Below the pieces are notes generated by a model that saw only the letters and a list, made by a program, of their open reading frames with translations, searched no databases and had not been told where the DNA came from. Below are positions 24,570 through 33,600 of a stretch of 35,107 nucleotides of DNA, piece after piece (position 1 is the first letter of the stretch; the number at the start of each line of letters is the position of its first letter). Source of the stretch: Bacteroidota bacterium. GTDB taxonomy: Bacteria > Bacteroidota > Bacteroidia > NS11-12g > UBA955. The position numbers and the translations under genes are program-made. Where the stretch lies: contig CANFXY010000013.1 in the NCBI GenBank assembly GCA_947451105.1, forward strand, positions 1 to 35,107, given 5' to 3'.

Positions 24570-25313
24570 ATGAAAACAACGTTAAAGTATACTTTTTTAT
24601 TGATTGGGTTAACAATATTCTCTTTAAAATCCAATGCACAAGACGATAGAGACTTTAGAATAGGCTTCAAAATAATACCTGGTTTTGATTGGACCAAAGC
24701 AGTTAGCAATGATGTTCAAAAGGATGGTATGGGTATAGGATTTTCATTTGGCGTGATGTCTGATATCCGTTTAGCAGACAATTATTTTTTCACGCCTGAA
24801 TTGAATATTACGACGATGAGTAATTCAATTAAATTAAAATCAGATTCAATTTATTACTTAGCAGGCAACAACACTCAGGATTACAACAAAATTAGTTATA
24901 AGTACAGCCTTAAATACATTGAAATTCCATTGACTTTTAAATTTAGAACCAAAGAAAGCAATGGCATGCGTTATTGGGGCCAATTCGGTGTGGCACCGGG
25001 ATTTTTGATTGGCAACAATGTAACCGTATTGGCTTCTCCTGTTTCTACAGGTACCAAAAACTTTCCATCTGATGAAAAATTCATTCCCAATGACGCCAAC
25101 AACTTCAATTTAGATTTCACCAAGCACATTGATGACATTAACTTTTTAAGGGCGTCTATGATACTCGGTGCAGGCATAGAATACAACTTAAGTGGAAATA
25201 CCAGTTTCTATGCAGGCATCAGATTTAACAATGGCTTTACAGATATTTTGGATGACAAAAAATCTAAAATGATAAACAATGTTATGGGCTTGGAATTGGG
25301 TTTCTTTTTTTAG
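24570..25313 (+). CDS. Outer membrane beta-barrel protein (PorT / OMP_b-brl family)
   Basis: A 247-residue exported protein. The ATG at 24570 gives a good signal peptide (MKTTLKYTFLLIGLTIFSLK, then SNAQ); the open frame upstream overlaps the start of gldB. The mature chain alternates hydrophobic and polar residues as membrane strands do (FRIGFKIIPGFDWTK, GIGFSFGVMSDIRLADNYFF, YKYSLKYIEIPLTFKFR) and ends GLELGFFF, with the terminal aromatic recognised by the Bam machinery. It fits the ~8-strand barrel family that includes PorT, a T9SS accessory protein. I cannot say whether it is PorT itself or a generic member. nadE follows after 23 nt. Confidence 0.8.
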   Translation: MKTTLKYTFLLIGLTIFSLKSNAQDDRDFRIGFKIIPGFDWTKAVSNDVQKDGMGIGFSFGVMSDIRLADNYFFTPELNITTMSNSIKLKSDSIYYLAGNNTQDYNKISYKYSLKYIEIPLTFKFRTKESNGMRYWGQFGVAPGFLIGNNVTVLASPVSTGTKNFPSDEKFIPNDANNFNLDFTKHIDDINFLRASMILGAGIEYNLSGNTSFYAGIRFNNGFTDILDDKKSKMINNVMGLELGFFF

Positions 25314-25336
25314 CAAAACACCACAATTAAGGACAA

Positions 25337-26959
25337 ATGAAAATTGCTTTAGCGCAACTGAACTATACCATTGCAGATATAGTTGGAAACAAAGAGAAGA
25401 TTATCGTTGCGCTTAACAAAGCTAAAGAATCTGGTGCTGAATTGGTCGTTTTTAGTGAATTATCAATTTGCGCCTACTCACCTGACGATTTATTAGATTA
25501 CAAACACTTTGTAGAAGAATGTGTTGAGGCAGTTAAAGAAATTGCCAAGCATGCCTTGGGGATAACCATTATTCTTGGATCTCCAACATTCAACGATGGC
25601 AAGCATGGCAGAAAACTTTACAATTCTGCATGCATTTTACAGGATGGGGTAATTAAAGAAATCGTCAACAAAACACTATTGCCAACCTACGATATATTTA
25701 ATGAGGCTAGATATTTTGAGGAAAATACAGTTTTCAAAACGATAGAAATAAATGGCAAAACAATAGCGGTTACAATTTGTGAGGACTTATGGTTTGAGAT
25801 GGACAGGTTTAACTATTTGGGAAATCCTTTGGAAGAATTAATCAATAATAAGCCCGATTTTTTAATCAATATTTCTGCTTCACCATTTAATATAAACAAG
25901 AAAAAAGAGCGATTCAAAGTGTTGCAGAATAATTGTTTGCGCTATTCTATTCCTTTGGTATATGTGAATCAAACAGGTGTTCATACCGACATTGTATTTG
26001 ATGGAAACTCAATGGTTATTGATAAAAATGGTCGACTAATATTAGAGTGCGAAGGATTTAAAGAAGATTTCAAAATCTTTGAAACTGATACAGCATACGA
26101 TGAAATAGCGTTTTATGAAAAAGAATCAACAGAATTAATGCACGATGCATTGGTGTATGGGATTCAAAATTTCTTTAATAAAATGGGGTTTTCCAAGGCG
26201 ATTTTGGGATCCTCAGGTGGAATAGACTCGGCTGTTGTTCAAGCATTGGCAAGCCGTGCCATTGGGGCAGAAAATGTAAAAGCGGTATTAATGCCATCAG
26301 ACTTTAGTAGCGAAGGCAGTGTTGTGGATGCTCGAAAATTATCGGAAAACTTAGGCAACAGCTATGAAATTTTGCCTATTTCAAACGTGTTTGAATCATT
26401 TGGAACAGCCTTAAAACCCTTGTTTGAAGGTTTGGAATTTGGATTGGCCGAAGAGAATATACAGGCTAGAAGTCGTGCTGTATTGTTAATGGCAATTAGC
26501 AATAAATTTGGGCATATTTTATTGAACACAAGCAACAAAAGTGAGATGTCAGTTGGTTACACAACCTTGTATGGAGACATGTGCGGGAGTTTGAGTGTAA
26601 TGGGTGACGTATACAAAACGGACGTGTACAAATTGGCTCGATTCATCAATAAAGACGAGGAAGTAATTCCCAATTCCATCATTGACAAAGCGCCTAGTGC
26701 AGAATTAAGACCCAATCAGAAAGACAGTGACAGTTTGCCCGACTATTCTGAATTAGATCAAATTCTTGAAATGTATATAGACCAGCAAAAAGGGTTAGCC
26801 GAAATTGTAAATTCAGGATTTGAGTCTTCATTGGTGAAAAGAATTATTGGCATGGTCAACCGAAACGAATACAAGCGTTTTCAAGCGCCGCCAATTATAA
26901 GGGTCAGTTCCAAAGCATTTGGCAGAGGCAGACAAATACCATTGGTAAGCAAGTGGTAA
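25337..26959 (+). CDS. nadE: Glutamine-dependent NAD+ synthetase
   Basis: The 540-residue bifunctional enzyme makes NAD+ from deamido-NAD+, ATP and glutamine. The N-terminal nitrilase-type glutaminase domain (1-~250) shows its Glu-Lys-Cys triad: E41 in FSELSICAY, K112 in NKTLLPTYD and C148 in TICEDLW. The synthetase domain (about 265-540) has the PP-loop SSGGIDSA (292-299), LNTSNKSEMSVGYTTLYGD, and KAPSAELRPNQ with PDY, the usual ending. All key residues are present. NAD synthetase is commonly near gld genes in flavobacteria, so the neighbourhood with gldB looks ancestral. Its stop is 1 nt from the stop of the convergent thioesterase gene. Confidence 0.96.
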   Translation: MKIALAQLNYTIADIVGNKEKIIVALNKAKESGAELVVFSELSICAYSPDDLLDYKHFVEECVEAVKEIAKHALGITIILGSPTFNDGKHGRKLYNSACILQDGVIKEIVNKTLLPTYDIFNEARYFEENTVFKTIEINGKTIAVTICEDLWFEMDRFNYLGNPLEELINNKPDFLINISASPFNINKKKERFKVLQNNCLRYSIPLVYVNQTGVHTDIVFDGNSMVIDKNGRLILECEGFKEDFKIFETDTAYDEIAFYEKESTELMHDALVYGIQNFFNKMGFSKAILGSSGGIDSAVVQALASRAIGAENVKAVLMPSDFSSEGSVVDARKLSENLGNSYEILPISNVFESFGTALKPLFEGLEFGLAEENIQARSRAVLLMAISNKFGHILLNTSNKSEMSVGYTTLYGDMCGSLSVMGDVYKTDVYKLARFINKDEEVIPNSIIDKAPSAELRPNQKDSDSLPDYSELDQILEMYIDQQKGLAEIVNSGFESSLVKRIIGMVNRNEYKRFQAPPIIRVSSKAFGRGRQIPLVSKW

Positions 26960-26960
26960 T

Positions 26961-27407
26961 TTAAACTACCCGATGGTTTACCACGCACATGGTTGAATAG
27001 CCTCTAGCAATAAGAATTTCAGTTTTCTCGTGGTTTACACAATAAATATCAGATTCACAATAATGCAATAAATTGCCAGCTTTAATCACTCTACCTTTTG
27101 CAATAATTTTTGTTCCAATGCCTGGTCTTAAATAGGCTATTTTCAGATCAGAAGTAACGGTTCCCTCTCCTTCTCCGACAAGCGTAAAAGCTGAAAAACC
27201 CATAACAATATCCGCCAAAGTAGAAGTAACTCCACCATGAACAAAACCATTTTGTTGTAAGTGAATTTTTTGCAATATCAATTCACCTTCTAGGTAACCA
27301 GGCTCAATGGATGTAACCATAAAACCAAGGTGCTGCATAAAATGATTTGATTGCATTTTAATGAGCATATCTCTTTTAAAGTGAGGATTTTTACTGGTGT
27401 ATTCCAT
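26961..27407 (-). CDS. PaaI-type hotdog-fold thioesterase
   Basis: A 148-residue hotdog-fold protein with the PaaI/YbgC-like motif QNGFVHGGVTSTLADIVMGF (about residues 52-71), where the HGG turn and downstream Asp form the usual acyl-CoA thioesterase site. TSDLKIAYLRPG fits the following strand. It would hydrolyse an acyl-CoA thioester of unknown chain type. Proteins of this kind are poorly resolved by sequence alone. It is the second gene of a two-gene minus-strand unit, 9 nt after the TPR gene, and converges on nadE. Confidence 0.85.
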   Translation of the reverse strand: MEYTSKNPHFKRDMLIKMQSNHFMQHLGFMVTSIEPGYLEGELILQKIHLQQNGFVHGGVTSTLADIVMGFSAFTLVGEGEGTVTSDLKIAYLRPGIGTKIIAKGRVIKAGNLLHYCESDIYCVNHEKTEILIARGYSTMCVVNHRVV

Positions 27408-27416
27408 AATATATTT

Positions 27417-27776
27417 TTAAAATGTTAATTCTTCTAATGCGCTTTTAAGTTCTAATTCCGTTTTTTTATCTGCCAATTTAATTGCCAATTCGATACCCTC
27501 CTCATAAACAAGGATGGCCATATTTGAATTGCTTAATTCTTCATATACATGGGCTAGTTGATAGTACAATGGCAGATAATCAGGATGATTGCTGCGGATC
27601 CATTCTAATTGAACGGCGGAAGAGTTCCAATCGGATAAAGACATATATTCCATGGCCAAAGCATAGTTTAGAAAAATGTCATTGGGGTTTTCTGTTAGCA
27701 AATGTTTGATGGTCTCAATTCTGTCCATATATTGGATATTGTTAATTACTTTGCAAAACTCATTTTTTCTTAGCAT
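27417..27776 (-). CDS. Small tetratricopeptide-repeat protein
   Basis: This 119-residue, mostly helical protein has about two TPR-like units: NDIFLNYALAMEYMSLSDWN and YLPLYYQLAHVYEELSNSNM, followed by AILVYEEGIELA, with the alternating small/aromatic positions of the repeat. It is probably a cytosolic scaffold or binding protein of unknown partner. The ATG at 27776 is ~20 nt downstream of a perfect minus-strand -7 element. An alternative ATG at 27728 (MDRIETIK) is where the recognisable fold begins and may be the true start; the first 16 residues have no clear similarity. It precedes the thioesterase gene by 9 nt. Confidence 0.75.
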   Translation of the reverse strand: MLRKNEFCKVINNIQYMDRIETIKHLLTENPNDIFLNYALAMEYMSLSDWNSSAVQLEWIRSNHPDYLPLYYQLAHVYEELSNSNMAILVYEEGIELAIKLADKKTELELKSALEELTF

Positions 27777-27786
27777 TTTTTTAACT

Positions 27787-27802
27787 TAATTTTGCAAAAA
27801 TA
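27787..27802. promoter_or_regulatory. Face-to-face divergent -7 elements for the TPR gene and etfB
   Basis: The 16-bp sequence TAATTTTGCAAAAATA is two abutting -7 elements: TAATTTTG on the plus strand (27787-27794) for etfB and TATTTTTG on the minus strand (27802-27795) for the TPR gene. Both match TAnnTTTG exactly. The two start sites would lie within each other's element, so the promoters should be mutually exclusive. Confidence 0.55.
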
Positions 27803-27817
27803 TTTTTTTAATCTTTC

Positions 27818-28558
27818 ATGAAAATTTTAGTGTGCATGAGCGTGGTTCCAGATACCACAACAAAGATCACTTTTACTGAAAACAACACCCAATTTAATAC
27901 ACAAGGTGTTCAGTTTATCATCAACCCATACGATGAATTATCTTTAACAAAAGCTTTGGAGCTAACGGAGAAAAACGGAGGCAGTGTAACGGTTGCAACT
28001 GTAGGTTTAGCAGACGCAGATGCTGTTATACGCAAAGCTTTAGCAATTGGAGCAAACGATGCAATTAGAATAAATGCAGAGGCAAAAGATGGTCAATTTG
28101 TCGCTGAACAGATTGCTGCTATTGTTAAAGCCAATGGATATGACATGGTTTTAACTGGACGTGAAAGCATAGATTACAACGGTGGTCAAGTTTGCAGTTT
28201 ATTAGGTGCTATGTTGTCATGGCCATCTGTAAACGTATGCACACAAATGGATATACAAGACGGAAAAGCCATTTTTGAAAGAGACATCGACGGCGGAAGA
28301 CAGTCAATTAGTTCTTCTCTTCCTGTTGTAGCAAGTGCGCAAAAAGATTTATGTGAACCAAGAATTCCAAATATGAAAGGTATCATGGCTGCAAGAACAA
28401 AACCATTACAAGTTGTAGAAGCAATATCAGTTGAAAACAACAGCACCTATAGTTTGTTCGAAAGCCCTCAAGCGAAGCAAGCAGTTCGTTTAATCGATGC
28501 TGGTCAAGCTGGACAATTAATTGACATTTTAAGAAACGAAGCTAAAATAATCGCATAA
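27818..28558 (+). CDS. etfB: Electron transfer flavoprotein subunit beta
   Basis: The 246-residue beta subunit of ETF begins MKILVCMSVVPDTTTKITF and shows the family landmarks FIINPYDELSLTKALEL, ALAIGANDAIRI, VLTGRESIDYNGGQV and KDLCEPRIPNMKGIMAARTK. The heterodimer accepts electrons from acyl-CoA and related dehydrogenases on its FAD and passes them to ETF dehydrogenase; the beta chain binds AMP. etfA starts 1 nt after its stop, so the two are made together. Transcription probably starts at the divergent element at 27787. No acyl-CoA dehydrogenase or ETF oxidoreductase gene lies in the window. Confidence 0.95.
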   Translation: MKILVCMSVVPDTTTKITFTENNTQFNTQGVQFIINPYDELSLTKALELTEKNGGSVTVATVGLADADAVIRKALAIGANDAIRINAEAKDGQFVAEQIAAIVKANGYDMVLTGRESIDYNGGQVCSLLGAMLSWPSVNVCTQMDIQDGKAIFERDIDGGRQSISSSLPVVASAQKDLCEPRIPNMKGIMAARTKPLQVVEAISVENNSTYSLFESPQAKQAVRLIDAGQAGQLIDILRNEAKIIA

Positions 28559-28559
28559 T

Positions 28560-29498
28560 ATGACTGGAATATACGCAGAAAATTCAGAAGGAATCTTTAA
28601 AAAATCAGTATTAGAGGCAGCATCCTATGCTTCAAAAATTCAAAATGGTCCAGTTACCGCTATATGTGTTGGCAAGCCAAATGATGGAGAATCTGAAAAA
28701 CTAGCCAAATACGGCGTTAATAAATTAATTGTTATAGATGGTTTGAATGCTTTTGATGCTCAAGTGTATTCAGAGGCGGTTACCAAAGCCATCGCTCATG
28801 CCGGTATAAACACATTGGTAATTGCCAATACGTATGAAGCAAAATCAATTGCTCCAAGAATTGCGGTTGGAATGAATGCATCATTGGCAACCAATGTCAT
28901 TGCATACCCTGACATGAGCAATGGATTTACCGTTAAGCGTGGCGTATTTTCAGGAAAAGGTTTTGCATATGTAAAACTTGAAAAAACAAATAAAATTGTT
29001 GCTATTACACCCAACAGCACTGAATTGATTGAAAACAATCAAAGCATTGCAATTGAAAATATGGTTGCTGAACAAAGCAATTCTTCTACTCAAATTATAT
29101 CAACTTCAAAGGCTGCAGGAAAAATTCCTTTAACCGAGGCTGAGGTAGTTGTTTCTGCTGGTAGAGGTATGAAAGGACCAGAAAACTGGGGAATGGTTGA
29201 AGAATTAGCTGATTTATTGGGTGCTGCTACAGCATGCTCTAAGCCGGTGAGCGATATGGGTTGGAGACCACACGGCGAACACGTTGGTCAAACTGGTATA
29301 ACGATTAAACCAAATTTGTACATTGCCATAGGAATTTCTGGCGCTATTCAGCATCTTGCTGGAGTGAGCAGCAGTAAAGTCATTGTTGCAATTAACAAAG
29401 ATCCTGAGGCTCCATTCTTTAAAGCAGCTGACTACGGAATCGTAGGTGATGCTTTTGAGGTATTGCCACAATTGATACAAGCCGCAAAGAACCACTAG
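28560..29498 (+). CDS. etfA: Electron transfer flavoprotein subunit alpha
   Basis: The 312-residue alpha subunit of ETF binds the FAD. The C-terminal FAD domain is clear: VVVSAGRGMKGPENWGMVEE, then GWRPHGEHVGQTGITIKPNL, IGISGAIQHLAGVSSSKVIV and NKDPEAPFFKAADYGIVGDA. The N-terminal domain (1-~185) has the VIANTYEAKSIAPRIAVGM type of segment shared with the beta fold. It pairs with the beta subunit encoded directly upstream. A bifunctional-nuclease-family gene follows 17 nt downstream. Confidence 0.95.
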   Translation: MTGIYAENSEGIFKKSVLEAASYASKIQNGPVTAICVGKPNDGESEKLAKYGVNKLIVIDGLNAFDAQVYSEAVTKAIAHAGINTLVIANTYEAKSIAPRIAVGMNASLATNVIAYPDMSNGFTVKRGVFSGKGFAYVKLEKTNKIVAITPNSTELIENNQSIAIENMVAEQSNSSTQIISTSKAAGKIPLTEAEVVVSAGRGMKGPENWGMVEELADLLGAATACSKPVSDMGWRPHGEHVGQTGITIKPNLYIAIGISGAIQHLAGVSSSKVIVAINKDPEAPFFKAADYGIVGDAFEVLPQLIQAAKNH

Positions 29499-29515
29499 TA
29501 TAATTTTTTCGCAAA

Positions 29516-30109
29516 TTGAAGAAAATCGAATTGGATATCTATGGCATTGCGCCTTCGCAAATAAAAGGTTCTTATAGCCTTATATTGGCGGAGATTGATG
29601 GTGACCGTAAATTACCGATAATAGTCGGTCAATTCGAAGCTCAAGCCATTGCAATACCTTTGGAAGGGATCAATACAGAACGGCCTTTGACGCATGATTT
29701 GTTTTTAGTTTTTGCTAAGAAGCTTGGTTTTACAATTACAGAAGTTTTCATTCATCAGTTGAAAGAGGGTGTTTTCTATGCCTCATTGATTGTAGAGAAC
29801 ACAGACGAAAAACTAACGATAGATTGCAGAACCAGCGATGCAATTGCAATTGCGGTGAGATTCAACTGCCCTATATTTACTACTGAATCAATATTAGACG
29901 AAGCAGGCATAGAAATAGAAGACAATCCTATTCAAAAACCTGGAAGAGATGATGTTGAGGATTTATCATCTATCGGAGAGAAAAATGTAAATGATGTGTT
30001 TAAAGGAAAGTCATTAAGTGAACTTGAAACATTATTAGACGAAGCATTGCGAAATGAGGATTATATGAAGGCTGCACAAATTCGAGATGAAATTGATCAG
30101 CGTAAATAA
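29516..30109 (+). CDS. Bifunctional nuclease (BFN/DUF151) domain protein with C-terminal UVR motif
   Basis: A 197-residue protein. The N-terminal BFN domain (1-~130) has KLPIIVGQFEAQAIAIPLEG and CRTSDAIAIAVRFNCPIFTT, typical of the family; some members have been reported to cleave DNA and RNA. The C-terminus carries a UvrB/UvrC-like interaction motif (LSELETLLDEALRNEDYMKA followed by AQIRDEIDQR). The start is a TTG codon; the next in-frame ATG is near the C-terminus, so the TTG is needed. It follows etfA closely and its last 23 bases overlap the start of the lipoprotein gene. Nuclease activity is inferred from family only. Confidence 0.88.
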   Translation: MKKIELDIYGIAPSQIKGSYSLILAEIDGDRKLPIIVGQFEAQAIAIPLEGINTERPLTHDLFLVFAKKLGFTITEVFIHQLKEGVFYASLIVENTDEKLTIDCRTSDAIAIAVRFNCPIFTTESILDEAGIEIEDNPIQKPGRDDVEDLSSIGEKNVNDVFKGKSLSELETLLDEALRNEDYMKAAQIRDEIDQRK

Positions 30110-30458
30110 AGTTTTAGCAACGCTATGCTGTGTTTTTCTTTTGTCTTGCCATCAAAAGACGGAGACTGACTTTTTAGTTGGTAATTGGAAATATTTAAGC
30201 ATTCAAAAAAATGGAATAAACTTCATAGAAGTTTTGGACAACGACCATTTGACGATAAGACCTGATAGCACATTTGAATACAACATCGAATCAGTTAAGA
30301 AACAAATGAAGGGTAATTGGACTTATTCAGACCACACCTTGCATTTAAAATACAGTGCTCCAGATACCATTAGGCATTTCAAAATTGATATTTTATCAAA
30401 ATACGAATTAAAAATGCATGAAGATTCTGTGTTTTTTCTGTTTCGAACAGCGCAATAA
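30087..30458 (+). CDS. Small lipoprotein, lipocalin-like
   Basis: A 123-residue predicted lipoprotein with signal MKLISVNKVLATLCCVFLLS and lipobox Cys21 (LLSC). The mature part has LVGNWKYLSIQKNG, LTIRPDSTFEYNIE and KGNWTYSDHTLHLKYS. This W-plus-strand pattern is seen in small Bacteroidetes lipocalin-like domains, which are ~100-residue beta barrels of unknown ligand. Its ATG lies within the last codons of the BFN gene, an overlap of 23 bases in a different frame, suggesting coupled translation. It converges on the DUF3820 gene with 1 nt between stops. The function is unknown. Confidence 0.78.
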   Translation: MKLISVNKVLATLCCVFLLSCHQKTETDFLVGNWKYLSIQKNGINFIEVLDNDHLTIRPDSTFEYNIESVKKQMKGNWTYSDHTLHLKYSAPDTIRHFKIDILSKYELKMHEDSVFFLFRTAQ

Positions 30459-30459
30459 A

Positions 30460-30681
30460 CTACCTATTTCTTAAAGGTTTTAACAAGTACTCCAAACCAT
30501 TTACCTTGATTTCATAAATGGTTCTTAACAACATTCCTAACTGACCTTCAGGAAATCCCTTGCTACTGAACCATTCTAGGTACGAAACTGGCAGGTCGCA
30601 AATTATAGTTCCTTTGTATTTTCCAAAAGGCATTTTCATTTCTACTAGTTTAAGTAAAACGTTAGGGTCAGGTCCTTGCAT
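30460..30681 (-). CDS. DUF3820 family small protein
   Basis: A 73-residue protein that is almost entirely one DUF3820 domain: MPFGKYKGTIICDLPVSYLE followed by WFSSKGFPEGQLGMLL. The FGKYKG start and the LEW-x5-GFP core match the domain fused to the exonuclease at 9797-10567 (FGKHKG and DWMMQGDFP). Its function is unknown; the family is small, soluble and sometimes linked to nucleases. It begins 4 nt after the stop of the giant adhesin gene and may be co-transcribed with it, which is an unexpected pairing. Confidence 0.82.
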   Translation of the reverse strand: MQGPDPNVLLKLVEMKMPFGKYKGTIICDLPVSYLEWFSSKGFPEGQLGMLLRTIYEIKVNGLEYLLKPLRNR

Positions 30682-30685
30682 AATT

Positions 30686-33600
30686 TTATCGTATTAATAA
30701 AATGGTTCCTTTTTCAATAGATTTTGAACCATCTTGTTTCTCAATTTCAATTTGGTAAAGGTAATGTCCTGTTGGCACTAATTCACCCATAAAAATCCCA
30801 TTCCAACCAATCTTTGGATCATTGCTGTTAAAAAGCATTTCTCCCCAGCGGCTGTATACCTTCATTGAAAAGGTTTTGTACTTATACAGTCCATAAATTT
30901 TAAATAAATCATTGATTCCATCTTGACTAGGCGTAAAAGCATTGGGGATATAATATGGTACATTGTATACCAAAGACTTTGATATTTCTGCTTTACAATT
31001 ATTTGTGTCGACTATGATTAATTTGGCAATGATGAATGTTGAGTCATTGACCAAAAATGATTCTATACGATTAGAACCTGAGTAGCCATTTGAAAAATAC
31101 CAATTCCTAGTAAGTGTGGAGTTTTTGGATTGATCTTTAAATGTTAAGAGCAATAATGGATCTTGGTAACTAATTGAATCAGTAAAATCAACAAATGGCA
31201 AGTCGTTTACCCAAACAAAATTATTGAGGATTTTATTGGTAACACAGGAATACGGACTGCTTGCTATTACTTCAAAGTTGTTGTTGCCTGCATTTTTCCC
31301 TACAAATGTAAAGTTTTGGCCACTGCCTTGATAAATGCTGTTGACTTTCCAATCGTATTTATTAAATGGACTACCATTTACACTAAAAATAACCGAATCA
31401 AACTTACATATTTCTTTGGGGCCATTTACTTCAAACTCAGGCATAGGAGCCACATAAACCATCTTAATCAATGTATCTGAGCAAGCCAGATTATTTGAAA
31501 TTAGTAAACTTACTTGATTAAATCCGGTGTCTGTACTGGTGAAAACTACACTGTTGCCTTGGTTTGAAGAAAGTGTTGGGTGGTACCATTTTCTTGTGTA
31601 AGGGAGATTTGAATTTGTCTTATCATCTAGAACAAAAGAATTGCCTTTTAAACATTGAATGCTATCATTAATGGTAAAATTTGCATTAGGAGACTCCAAA
31701 ATACTTATGGTTTTCGATAAAGTATCTCTACAAAATTTATTGCTTACGGAAATAAGTTTTAAAGTGTAATTGCCTTTGTTTGAATATCTATGGCTGATAG
31801 ATTTTCCTATTTTCAAATTTCCATCACCCAAATTCCATTGAATGCTATAATTTCCAAATGGTATCATACTGTTGTCAGAAGCAATCAAATTATTTTGTTT
31901 AAAACATTGCATTGAATCATTTAGATAGAACTTCAAATTGGTTTGAGGCCACAGTTGAATTTTGTTTATTGCTGTATCACTGCAGAGTTCAGGTGTTTTT
32001 AATATTAGCTTAATATAATATATTGAATCATATATATTATAGGTTTTATTTGGAGCTGAAAACAAATTGCTGCTGTTTCCGTCTCCCATATCCCAGTAGC
32101 TTGTGAAGTTCCCAGAACTTGAGTTGCTTAAGTTGACAAAGGCAAAAGAATTGCCTTTAAAGCATTGATCTTTGGGTGAAATACTGAATGCGGCTTTGGG
32201 ACTTTCGTATACCACCAAAGATTGAGAAATTGAATCTATACAAGCAAAAGGCGTGTAACAAATTAATTTGACCCCTTGCTTCCCTATTCCCTTAAATGTG
32301 TGGTTTGAGTTAAAACTAGAATCTCTATAATTATCGCTGTATTTCCAAATACTCTTAAAACTTGAATTTGTAATGGTACTTAGATTTTTCATACTAAAAG
32401 AATGCCCTTTAAAACATTGCGAGCTGTCGTTAACCGTTAGTCCCATCAAAGGTTTAGGTCTAATTTTAAGATTTACTGTTGCAGTATCTTTGCATTGGTT
32501 GCTTGCTATAATTGAATAAGTGCCACTGTCTGAGAATTTACTTGCTTTAATTCTATAGAATTGAAAAGTTGAATCTTTAATGTTGGTAAAATTCTTCTGC
32601 CATTGATAGGTTGCCCCCGAAGCGTTTAAATCATTTGCTTTAAGAACAAATGTTTTTCCAATGCACAAGGATGAATCCCCCTTTAACCAAGTTATTTCCA
32701 TGTTTGGTGCTTTATAAATAAAGACTGCACTGTCTTTCTTAGTTACTTTACCGTCTATGCTTAAGCTTACTGTTTTGTATCCTGAACCAGTGAAGTAAAC
32801 CGAATGAGGTCCTTTACCAAATGCTGTTGAAGGGGTTGCAGAAGATCCAAAATCCCAAAGATATTTAATGCCAGGTAAATTACTTGAATCGGTAAAAACA
32901 ATTGTTGAATTGGGACAAACTTTCGGTTTGTTTGTCACAAATTTGGGAATTAATTCTGGCTCAATAAACAAGCCATAGTCCTCGGTCTGTCCATAATTTA
33001 AATTGCTGCATGGATTGGTTCCAAGGCTATTAAAATCGCTGCGGATTCTCATCTTTAGAATGGTTCCAACTTTAGCATTTAAAGGAATCGTGATGGTGTC
33101 TAAATGGTTGATCAAACCTGCTGCAGGCTGGTAAACCAATTCGCCAAGATCGCTTAGAACACCATTGTTGTTAAAATCTATAAATGCTTTTACTTGCTCA
33201 TTGTTGTATTGTCCTGTAACTACTTTCAAAGCATATTTTTTGCCGCGTTTAACTTTAATTATTTGAGCGCAACTTAAGTCTACATATGGACCTTCTTGTG
33301 ATCTATCGCCAGATGCCCGGTTGATATTAGATAGACTAACATTAAAAATACCCAATCCGCCAAAGTTGTTGTTGGTTGTAGGGATACAGGTTTTTTTTGC
33401 TGTGTCGCCAACAGTAATAAATCCCATTAAGGTATCTATTCCATTGCAATTTTCAGCCATGAACTTATAGGTGTATATTCCCGGGCTGGTAAACTTAATT
33501 GACGGATTTTCTGTTGTTGAATCACTTGAATTTATAAAATTAAATGATGAAGGTGAAATGGTCCATTTAAAACGGCTTGGGTTGTTGCAGGTTTTGCTGT

